A stretch of DNA of 64,000 bases from Chrysopilus asiliformis. Its lineage: Eukaryota > Arthropoda > Insecta > Diptera > Rhagionidae. Where the stretch lies: NCBI GenBank assembly GCA_964034945.1, contig OZ035961.1, positions 71,958,322 to 72,022,321 of the forward strand. The letters run 5' to 3'. The translations under genes and the position numbers were made by a program. How positions within the stretch are numbered: position 1 is the stretch's first letter; each line of letters starts with the position of its first letter. The notes below the pieces were generated by a model. The model ran no database searches, was not told the origin of the DNA, and saw only the letters and a program-made list of their open reading frames with translations. This document shows positions 53,875 to 62,861 of the stretch, piece after piece.

Positions 53875-54340
53875 TTAACCAGACTGTATTGTCGTCTGAG
53901 CTCCATTTATCTGAGCAATCACATCTAACCAGACTAATATTAGTCTGATCTCTAAAGAACATCTTTTAAATAACCAGACTCTATTATGGTCTGAGCTCCT
54001 ATCATTTGAGCATTCACGTAACCAGACTCTAACGTGGTCTGAGCTCCTTTCGTTCGAGCATTCACGTAACCAGACTCTAACGTGGTCTGAGCTCCTTTCG
54101 TTTGAGCATTCACGTAACCAGACTCTAACGTGGTCTGAGCTCCTTTCGTTCGAGCATTCACGTAACCAGACTCTAACGTGGTCTGAGCTCCTTTCGTTTG
54201 AGCATTCACGTAACCAGACTCTAACGTGGTCTGAGCTCCTTTCGTTTGAGCATTCACGCAACCAGACTAATCATAGCCTGAACTCTAAAGAGCATCCTTC
54301 CAATAACCAGACTCTATCGTGGTCTGAGCTTTCAATCAAG
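53875..54340. repeat. 48-bp tandem array between integrase and 3' LTR
   Basis: Five good units (AACCAGACTCTAACGTGGTC...TTCGTTTGAGCATTCACGT) plus diverged ones at both edges. Each unit has an inverted pair CCAGAC / GTCTGA. 48 is a multiple of three, so frames stay open by periodicity only. Confidence 0.92.
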
Positions 54341-54389
54341 CACTCACGTATTATATACATATAGCTCATATCCAGCTATTCTGTACCTT

Positions 54390-55534
54390 TTAATAAAAAA
54401 ATTTATTTACCTCAAAATTAACAAGCTTCACCCATGGTTTCATATTTTCAACACAAACAGTGAACTCATATTTTATTTTTCTTCTTTCTGATCCTCGCAT
54501 ATCAATCACCTTATACCGATCATTTCCAATAACTTTCGAAACTTGAAATGGTCCTTTGTAAATAGGTAATAATTTCTTACTACTACTTTGTGTATCTTGA
54601 CTAATAATTTTAATCAATAGTAAATCTCCAATTTGAAATTGTCTAGCCTCACTTCTTTTCGAATCAAACCTTTCTTTCTGTAACTTCGCATTTCTCAAAA
54701 TATTTTCACTGACTTTATCCCTTAATAAAGTCACATCCACTAAATTCAAACTTTCTTCAATTTTTACTAAATCATTATTCATTGAAATTCGATATCCAAA
54801 AAAAAAAAGTTCACTAGGAACAGTGGTTTTGTTCCAAGTACTATTAATTCCTTGTTGAACAGTCGTAACATTTTTATCCCATTCATCTTGATCAAAATTT
54901 GCTCCTAAAGTTTTGAATGTTTCCAAAATAGTTCTGTTGTAACGTTCAACTTGACCATTTGCACGCGGCATTCCAACTGCAATCTTATGATGCCGAATAT
55001 TGCGATCATCACAATATTTTTTAAATAATTCTGCTGTAAATGCCGTGCCCGCATCCGTAATTATCCTTTTCGGATTACCAAAAATTTTGAAAATTTTATC
55101 AAATTCGCAGAGAACTTTACTAGTTTTTGTGTTTTGTACTGCGGCAATAAAAGTAAATTTTGTGAAACTGTCAACTATAACTAATACATAACAATTCTTC
55201 TGTTTGCTTTTAATAAACGGACCCAAATGATCCACATGCAACGTGTGAAAAGGCATGGAAAATTTAGGTATTGAAAATAATAAACCAGGCTTTTTCCCAC
55301 TTAAATTTTTGTAATATAAGCAATTTAAACAATTTAAAATATATTTTTTTACAAATGCACGCATACCTTTAAACCAATATCTTGACCGAATTCGCTCCAA
55401 AGTATTTTCTAAAGCAAAATGACAAACGTCATCATGATTAGCTTTGACAATTTGCAGTCTACATTCTTTTGGAACAACCCACCTACGACCATATTCAGTA
55501 GATCTATAAATTTTATTTACAAGTAATTAATATT
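54390..55534 (-). pseudogene. Gypsy integrase
   Basis: Minus strand: zinc-binding HHCC (NHDDVCHFALENT then CLNC), core D (HVDHLGPF), D (TDAGTAFTA), E (ANGQVERYNR) with D,D35E spacing, and a C-terminal KLLPIYKGPFQV motif followed by MKPWVKL at the end. The frame is open from about 55534 with no ATG at the start; an in-frame stop just upstream separates it from the RNase H part. Integrase itself looks intact. Together with the RT deletion this shows a formerly complete pol that is now dead. Confidence 0.88.
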
Positions 55535-55594
55535 TATCAAAAATTTCTTTATTTAATTCGACCTGTCCTGACTCTAAAATATCCCTTATCTCTT

Positions 55595-56116
55595 TTATCC
55601 TGATATTTTGCAATTGAATAGATAACAACCAATACCCTCCAATATACAACAAACATCACAAACTTCTTGTTGCATGTGATCATTTTTTTCACAAGTTGGA
55701 TTTCTACTAAGAGCATCAACATGTTGTATTTGTGATCCTAGTTTATGACATATATCAAAATCATACTCCTGCATTTGAAGTATCCAACGAGAAATTTTTG
55801 GAATAATTTCCTTTTTTGAGATTGCATGTTTTACTGCATTACCATCAGTAATAATTTTGAAATGAATTCCAATCAAATAATGTCTTAACCTTTTTAAAGC
55901 AACCACAATCGCCAATAATTCTAATTCAAATGAATGATATACTTTTTCCTCTTTATTGGTTTGTCTACTATAATAAAATACAGGTTTTTCTATACCATCA
56001 TGCTTTAGAATCAAAATTGCACCTAAATCCTCTCTACTGGCATCAGTATATAAAATAGTCTCGTTTTTAGAATCAAATATTGATAAAATACTATCCGAAA
56101 TTAGTATTTCTTTCAA
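55595..56116 (-). pseudogene. Gypsy RNase H part of pol
   Basis: ILYTDASREDLGAILILKHD with the first catalytic Asp, FYYSRQTNKEEKVYHSFELE with the Glu, LIGIHFKIITDGNAVKHAI with the second Asp, and QHVDALSRNP at the end are the standard Ty3/gypsy RNase H blocks. The frame ends at 55595 after a frameshift that loses register with the integrase. Upstream, only about 90 bp separate it from gag, so protease and nearly all of reverse transcriptase are missing. Confidence 0.88.
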
Positions 56117-56206
56117 TTTTTTTTTATATTTAAGAAATTATTATATTCTGAATTTATATTGTTTATATTATTATTATTCACCATTTCCGAACAAAAGAAC
56201 TTCCCT

Positions 56207-56919
56207 CTAAAAAAAAACTGCTAAATTATTTGGATCATTAATACATGATGCTTCAACAGATGATGTAATAACTTCATCACCTATAGCACCCACAATAATG
56301 GAAACTATATCACTACCAGAAAAATTAAGACGCAAATTGTCAATTTTTGATTTCAACTCAAAATAAAATTCATATAGCTCTTGCCCAGGGCTTGGTTTAA
56401 AACCTATCAAATTAATCATCAAATGATATAAATTACGTTTAGCCTGAAATGTCGTTTCTAATTTTTCCGACCAATCCTTCCACGTCCATGACGCCCATTC
56501 TGTTTCTACAGTAATTAAAGAATTATACCATTTCTTAGCAATGCCTTCTAACTTCGATAATGCTAAAATCTTTGTAGTTTCATTTGACCAATTAAAATTT
56601 CTTGCATGGGCATTAACAATATGTAACCAATCTATAATATTATCCTTCATCGAATCAAATTTTGGAATTAACAAATTTGCATTTTCAAAAGATTTACCTT
56701 CACCAACCACAGATTTACCTTCACCAACCACAGTACACATAATTTCTGTGTTCCCTTTATCTTTGAGTTTTTTTTATTTTTCTTATGATTTCTCTCAACC
56801 TTTACTGAATCAGAAGACTTACTAAAACTTCTTCTAGAAGATCTTCTGGAATAACTTCTTGAACGCCTCCTCGAACGTTCTCTGGAACGACTTCTATAAG
56901 ATTTTCTTCGATTTTCCAT
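56207..56919 (-). pseudogene. gag: Gypsy gag with an Arg/Ser-rich N-terminus
   Basis: The first frame (ATG 56919) reads MENRRKSYRSRSRERSRRRS then RSYSRRSSRRSFSKSSDSVK, an RS-type basic region; after a one-base shift near 56760 a second frame (to 56207) has the Gag-like stretch DWLHIVNAHARNFNWSNETT, KILALSKLEGIAKKWYNSL and WSEKLETTFQAKRNLYHLMI. The W...KLEG.A..WY pattern is the retrotransposon Gag (Retrotrans_gag) fold. A 21-bp direct duplication encodes VVGEGKS twice. No CCHC knuckle is seen before the deletion joint. Confidence 0.8.
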
Positions 56920-58370
56920 CCAAAAATTTTAATTTTCTTATATTTTCCTTGTATCCCACTTCTGATGTTAAATAATTATAAATTATTTAAATTCTTGTTA
57001 ATTATTTTATTATTTAATATTTTCTGTCATACAATCCCAACTAACAATTTTCGTCTCATAAGACTCTACTAGAGTCTTTTGAGAGTTTTCATACAGGGCT
57101 ATTTCACCCTTGTAGAATGCTACAACTGTTTTATGAGTGGCTGATGAGGCTTAAATGGCGCACTTATGAGAACTTTTTTTTATCTTATGACAAGACATCA
57201 GTTCTCTTTGTAAGAGTCACGAAAGTCTCACAAGAACACTATTTGAATTCTAATGAGAGTTTATTGATATTCTCATAAAACTTTCATAACAAGTACTTTA
57301 TGCTTTGCTAAAAAGAGAAGAGTATATAAAAATATCTAGCCGGTTTTATTTTTGAAGAGTTAAAGTAATTTTTTAAAGAGTAAAAGTTATTTTTGAAGTG
57401 TTTATTTATTTTCGGATCCGAGTCATGTCTACGTTTGCGTATGATAATATTGTATTAGAATTTCATATGACATATATTTTAAATTCTATTTTTTCAGATA
57501 TATAGACAAAAATTATATGGGGAATGCAGTTTTACTGATAATATAACATATTTTACTTCGAAAAAACGCGGAACCCCTCGAAAAAATCGAAAAAATGAGA
57601 TATATTATAAATCGGAAATATAATATGGAAAAATTAAATTTTTAATATAATTGATCAAACTGTTTCAATTGTTTTAATGCGTTTTTGTTTTTAAAGAAAA
57701 TAGCTTTTTGCAGTGTTTTTAGGTCCTAATTTACATATAAGGTAACTGTACCATATTCCGTGCCATTAAGGGTTCTGCCACTTTCAGTTGAATTTGTGCT
57801 TTTCCAAGATAAAGCAGCAATGCCAAATTTTTTTAGCATAATTTAGTATCAATTCTGTGTAGATTTTTATATGTGTCATACTTGTAAAAATATATTTTAT
57901 ATTATTTATTAATAAATTTGTTAACACCTTAATTGTCTGTAATTCCGTGCTAAAAAAATGACGTTGTATTTAATTCCGTGCTAGTAAGTACATAATTCCG
58001 GCCTATCTATGGGGATTGCAGTTTTGCACACAAAGCAGTATGAAAGAGCTTAAGTTTTATGAAATAAGCATACAATAGCGGCGTAAATCCTGAAATACCC
58101 AATATGAAGAAATTTAAATTTTTGTAGTTATATATAATGTCATCTAATTTGAATTTTTTGAAAGTTTAAAATACAACAAATATTTAAATAATAACAACAA
58201 TATTTATGCAGGAATATGTATTCGATAAAAATAAATATGTTTTCTATACATAATATAAAAATAAAATAAAAAATCACAATTCATTGCATTAAAGTTATTA
58301 AAAATAAAAATCACAATTCATTAGGTGTATCAAAATATTAAAATAATACTTAATAAAAATATATTTTTTC

Positions 58371-60746
58371 TTAATAAAAATCTGGAATGGAATATATTCC
58401 TCTATTATTTAATAGGGCCGGAAACTTGATTTTTTTCAACACATCTTTTGCGTCATAAATAAGGATATCATCGGCCTCGGGCCAACGCCAGTTGGTTCCG
58501 CACATTGTCATTGTTTTTACTTCGAATTTTTTTGGTTCCTCACCCATTACTTTTGTCACAATTCCGGGAAAATTTTCCCCTTCATACGTTATGACCACGT
58601 AGTCTCCAGTAATAATTGAGGTTGTTTTGGTTAAAACTTTGGGGGCTACATTTTCTTTCTTTTTTTTCTTTTCTTTAGTTTGATTTTCTTTCATGCTCTT
58701 CCTCAATTCGGCCTTTTTTAGTTTTTCCAGTTTTTCTTGGTCTAAACGTCTCTGATATTCTAAATATTCGTTTGCTGTTGCCACTGTCGGAGTTAATTTT
58801 CTTTTAACAGTTCTCTTTACATTATCGGTAGGTGTAGTTTCAGGCCAAAAAAGGGAATTCTTGAAAGGACTTGGATATTTGAAATCATTTAATGTGAGTA
58901 ACGTATCTCCAGCTGGCTGAGCTGAGGCCGGAGGTGTTTTATTTTGGGCTGATACATCAAGTAAAGTTTCCATTACATCTTCAAATATTGCTGGGTATTC
59001 GTCATTATTCTGTGGACTCTCAGGTGTTTTATTGTTTTCTATTTCAAGATCATTTGGAACTGAGTTGTTGTGACTTGTGACAGGTTTTGAACCTGATGCT
59101 TCGGAAATGACTTTCTTTGAATGCCTAGATTCAGGAGGTGATGACTTAAACTTTTGTTGTACATTTTTTGGAGCTTTTGGTGTTGATTTTAGTAAGCTGC
59201 AATCTTCTTGCACATCCAAATCTATAACTGTATCATTGTTAAAATCTGACCAATCAATATTTATATCTGTAAGAGTACAGTTGTTTGCGCCTATTGTAGA
59301 ATCACCCAAGGTAAAGCTATTTGTTGTAATACTGACATCTTCCGAATTGTTTTTGATTTTTTTCCAGAAGTAGTATAAATTTTCATCTTTTATATCCCCA
59401 ATCCAGTTTCCATCACACTGCTCAAATGTATTTAATTTGTTGCTTCCTAAACGTTCCTCAAATAATTCAACAAGCTCTTTCAAATTTCTATTTGTGGAGG
59501 GTGGTTTTACCGAGTTGTTGACATTGATTGGAGCGCACGTACCAGAGCTATTATCAGAGACGGAAGGCCTTAAAATTTTCTCATATTTAGGAGCATTTGC
59601 ATCGAATTTATACAATCCACAAGTGCGAAACCCATTTTTTATAATATCGGAATTGAGTGTCGATGAAATACAACTCTCCAGAAGTGGACCAAAATCCTCA
59701 CGCTTTAAACGTCTAGCGTTATTTTCCATTCTCCAAGAGTGGACTACTTTTCTCCAAGCATTTTTAAGGGGACGGAAAACAGCTACATCCATGGGCTGTA
59801 ACAGGTGGGTGGAATTCGGTAACAAAGCGATTAAAATTATGCCATTGTTTCTACAAAATTCGCTCAAAGGAAGAGATAAATGAGAACAATGTCCATCCAC
59901 AAAGAGTATTATCGGTGTTTTTATACCCTCTTTGACCAAATATGGGTGAAAAACATTTGTGATGTATTCATAAAATGTTTGACAAGTCATCCACCCACTA
60001 TCTGATTTTCCAATGGCCCAGTTTTTCGGATATTTCATCAATATGCTTTGCGGTATTCTTTTATAAGGGAATAAGGCGAAAATAGGCATCAATTTTCCAT
60101 CCGCAGAGGCGCCAAGAGATAAAGTTAAGCATTCCTTTTCATCATTACCGGATTTACAGTATACTTGCTTTGCACCTTTCTTAACCAGGACCCCCTGGCC
60201 TTTTGGACAAAGAAAAAACGCAGATTCGTCACAATTAAAAATTCTTGAAGGATCTTGAAGAATTTCGAGCAGATTTTTTTCCTCTAAATAATCGTGAACT
60301 CTTTTGAACCAAGCTCTAATTTTTTCTTCATTGACAGAAAATCGTCCCGTTGTCAAGGCTTGTGAAACCCTTTGGCTGATAATAGGATTTCTTTTCAAAA
60401 ATCCTTCATACCAGTGCCTACCTGGTATGCCATCTTTAAACTTATTTGGACGATTCAGTTCTTTCGTTAGGTTTGACACCGAGAAAATTAGCTGATCTTT
60501 GGAGATTGGGAAACCTACCTCTGCCAAATTTTGAATCCATTTTACAATTAAGTTTTCTTCAGCCGCGGTTAAAATCGATGGAGCTCCAGCGGAGGGCTGC
60601 TTCACGTATTTTTTTTTTACTTTATCGAGTAATGTTTGCTTTGGAATGTTGTAAGCTTTGGACGCTCTATACGTAGTCATTTGTCCACTTCTTATAGCTT
60701 CAAGAGCGTCTGATAGGGATTCGGCGGTATATCTTCTCCTTGGCAT
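58371..60746 (-). CDS. pogo-like transposase (791 aa), intact frame
   Basis: Start chosen at 60746 (MPRRRYTAES) because TTTGCAG just upstream looks like a splice acceptor; a longer frame exists to 60821. Domains by residue: Psq-type helix-turn-helix about 5-45, CENP-B/Tc5-type DNA-binding domain about 60-135, DDE_1 catalytic core with CDESAFF (Asp173), FVDGHCSHLS (Asp284) and LQPMDVAVF (Asp320), i.e. DD35D. A Lys/Glu-rich coiled stretch (about 690-720) leads to a C-terminal module (DYVVITYEGENFPGIVTKV, WRWPEADD) that looks like an SH3/Tudor-like fold often found at the end of such transposases. No stops or frameshifts, so it is likely to be active or recent. Confidence 0.92.
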   Translation of the reverse strand: MPRRRYTAESLSDALEAIRSGQMTTYRASKAYNIPKQTLLDKVKKKYVKQPSAGAPSILTAAEENLIVKWIQNLAEVGFPISKDQLIFSVSNLTKELNRPNKFKDGIPGRHWYEGFLKRNPIISQRVSQALTTGRFSVNEEKIRAWFKRVHDYLEEKNLLEILQDPSRIFNCDESAFFLCPKGQGVLVKKGAKQVYCKSGNDEKECLTLSLGASADGKLMPIFALFPYKRIPQSILMKYPKNWAIGKSDSGWMTCQTFYEYITNVFHPYLVKEGIKTPIILFVDGHCSHLSLPLSEFCRNNGIILIALLPNSTHLLQPMDVAVFRPLKNAWRKVVHSWRMENNARRLKREDFGPLLESCISSTLNSDIIKNGFRTCGLYKFDANAPKYEKILRPSVSDNSSGTCAPINVNNSVKPPSTNRNLKELVELFEERLGSNKLNTFEQCDGNWIGDIKDENLYYFWKKIKNNSEDVSITTNSFTLGDSTIGANNCTLTDINIDWSDFNNDTVIDLDVQEDCSLLKSTPKAPKNVQQKFKSSPPESRHSKKVISEASGSKPVTSHNNSVPNDLEIENNKTPESPQNNDEYPAIFEDVMETLLDVSAQNKTPPASAQPAGDTLLTLNDFKYPSPFKNSLFWPETTPTDNVKRTVKRKLTPTVATANEYLEYQRRLDQEKLEKLKKAELRKSMKENQTKEKKKKKENVAPKVLTKTTSIITGDYVVITYEGENFPGIVTKVMGEEPKKFEVKTMTMCGTNWRWPEADDILIYDAKDVLKKIKFPALLNNRGIYSIPDFY

Positions 60747-60751
60747 TTTTC

Positions 60752-61593
60752 CCTGCAAATATGAAATAAATATAATCGTACTAACTGAATGTGGAAATGT
60801 GATACAAATTAGTATCGTCAATGTAATTAGTAATTGTTGTCTTGTACGATTTACCTTTAAATAACAAAAAAAAAAATAAAAAGATCTTAGTCCAGAATTA
60901 GCTCAAGCACATCTCTATGGTATAATTAATTTATAAAACAGGTATATAATAATTTATTTTATAACAAATTTGTAAAAAAACACCAAAGAAAAACTAATTA
61001 CTATTCACGAATTCCGTTCTTGGCACGGAATATTGTACACGTCTGATTAAGTCGGGAACCAAATTCCGTGCTAGGTAAAATAGTAGAATATAAATATTAT
61101 TTTAGTGTTTTTAATCAAAACTTGTTATAAAAATATTACTCTTTTATTTTATAATAATAAAGTCACAAAATGCTCGGATTTTACACGAATTGTAATGAAT
61201 AACAAAAAACGTAGTATGGAGAAGATTCTCTTATAATATAAAAAAAAGTTGTTGATAAAATCTCAAATAACTAAAAAACAGTAAAAAAAAATGTGGCCCG
61301 GAATTTGCTCAAGTGCACCTCTATGGTATACTTTATTTAATAAAACCGATAACTAATTATTTATTTTATGATTGGTTGCAAAAAAAACCAAAGAAAAACT
61401 AATTATTATTCGTGAATTCCGTCCTAGGCACGGAATAATGTACACGTCAGATATTTAGTGAACGTAATTCCGTCCGACAGTAAAACGGCTTGTTTAATAA
61501 AAAAAACACAGAGTAACACTTTGATACAAATAAAAATACTTAAAAAAAGGCATAATTTTAACAAAAACAAAGATGTGGTTAGAAATGACTTAC
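60752..61593 (-). other. Predicted 5'-UTR intron of the pogo-like transposase
   Basis: Donor AAAAG|GTAAGT (complement ACTTAC at 61588-61593) and acceptor TTTGCAG|GG (complement at 60751-60757) on the minus strand define an intron of about 840 bp ending six bases before the ATG. Confidence 0.55.
60895..61475. repeat. Direct duplication inside the pogo-like element
   Basis: Two diverged copies of about 185 bp (near 60892-61077 and 61288-61474) share GCTCAAGCACATCTCTATGG / GCTCAAGTGCACCTCTATGG, CAAAGAAAAACTAATTA and GAATTCCGT...GGCACGGAATA. Confidence 0.75.
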
Positions 61594-62706
61594 CTTTTAC
61601 TTGCTGTGATCTTAAGAAATTTGTATCAATTCCTTGACGATTGACACAACACGTCTACTTGGCACAGCACTTTTCACAGAATGACTTATCAAAATAGGAT
61701 TATTAGTTGTAATTGATAGACAATAATATATACTACACTTCACTTTTAGACACAGTAAACATTACTGATCAAGTTATATCAAGTGATTTCCTCAAAAGTT
61801 GATCAGTTTTCTTATTTTATGACTTTTAATGAAATGGGACGGAATAATGTACTAGGCCGTAATAGTGTACACTTACCTTATAAGCTGTTTTTGGAATTTC
61901 AAAGTTTTACTGTTAAAAAAGATCAAGGGAAAATATGGCGCCTGTTGACGAAGATTTATTTTAAGAATAAAATTCTACTAATAAGAACATAAGCTCGCGT
62001 TATGCGAGTTTAACTCTTTTATGTCTCATATGAGCATTTTAAAAAGTATTTTTATACTTAAACTTTTACAAGCGCGTTTTTATGAGAATCATACGAATTA
62101 ACTGGTCATAACATTTTTATTTAAGATTTAAACTCTTTAAGTGTTAAAACTTTATAAAAAATATACAATGAGAACATAAGTTTTTAAAGGCTTGCTACAA
62201 GAGTTCAAAAATCGCCTTGCTATAAGCGTAAAAGATTCAGTAGCTCTAGTAGCGTCATACTCTTATAAAAAGAACGCTATCAGAAAAAATTAGAGTGTCA
62301 TTACAAGAACTATGTTATGAGAGTATCCAGTGTGTTAAGAAAGTTTAATGAGAAGATTTCAAAATTCGTAAGAGTTTTGATCTGGAGAGTTTGTTAGTTG
62401 GGATGTAACTTCCTTTTTAAATTCTCTATTATTCCTTAATAATTCATTTTGTATTCATATTCTTCCATTCCTTTGTTTTTCAATGTCTACTTGTTATATT
62501 TTATTTTATATTTTCAAGGTATAGCTCACAATGACAACTACCGACAAACGATAGTTGACAAAATTTATCAATTGAAAAAACGTTTGGTATTACGAATATT
62601 GAATGATAAAATTCTTCATCATTGTAAATGAAATGACTTTGACATTTATCAGCAAATGCATTGTGAACTTTGGTTTGGTTAAAATGTTGTCAAAAAGTAT
62701 TTACGG

Positions 62707-62793
62707 ACAATTTATCGTGAACATTTTATCGTGAACAATTTATCGTAAAACAATTTATCGTAAGACAATTTATCGTAAACATTTTGTCGTAAG
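62707..62793. repeat. Short minisatellite, CAATTTATCGTAAGA type
   Basis: About six tandem units of 15-17 bp (AATTTATCGTGAACA, CAATTTATCGTAAAA, CATTTTGTCGTAAGG). Confidence 0.85.
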
Positions 62794-62861
62794 GAATATT
62801 ATTTTTACTAATTCGGGCGCCCGAATTGGTGTTACCAAACCTTAAAATAAATTACTGATGA

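Larger units (their letters stand above)
57740..61878 (-). mobile_element. pogo-like DNA transposon (about 4.1 kb), apparently complete
   Basis: Ends AGGTAACTGTACCATATTCC and GTAATAGTGTACACTTACCT are inverted repeats, flanked by TA (57738-57739, 61879-61880). It contains one transposase gene with a 5'-UTR intron and repeated ATTCCGTGC motifs near both ends. Confidence 0.88.
57036..62402. mobile_element. TIR element in the 5' LTR, AT duplication, unknown superfamily
   Basis: CCCAACTAACAA ... TTGTTAGTTGGG, perfect 12-bp ends, with AT on each side (57034-57035, 62403-62404); the other LTR shows ACAATGTAAC unbroken. About 1.2 kb of its own sequence remains around the pogo insertion, rich in CTCATAA/TTATGAG words. 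No coding frame of its own was seen. Confidence 0.8.
53522..62530 (-). mobile_element. Ty3/gypsy LTR retrotransposon, 185-bp LTRs
   Basis: The 3' LTR is 53522-53706. The 5' LTR is 56977-57035 plus 62405-62530, split by a transposon, and sums to the same 185 bp. On the minus strand each starts TGTGAGCTA. The LTRs differ at only a few positions. Internal order on the minus strand: gag (56.9-56.2 kb), RNase H, integrase, 48-bp tandem array. Most of the reverse transcriptase between 56116 and 56207 is deleted. Confidence 0.88.

Noticed and set aside
53990..54260. Regular repeats resembling a CRISPR array
   Set aside because: Units are head-to-tail without unique spacers, within a eukaryotic LTR element.
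53875..54261. Repetitive 16-residue protein RECSNERSSDHVRVWL
   Set aside because: Product of the 48-bp tandem array next to the LTR, open in more than one frame.
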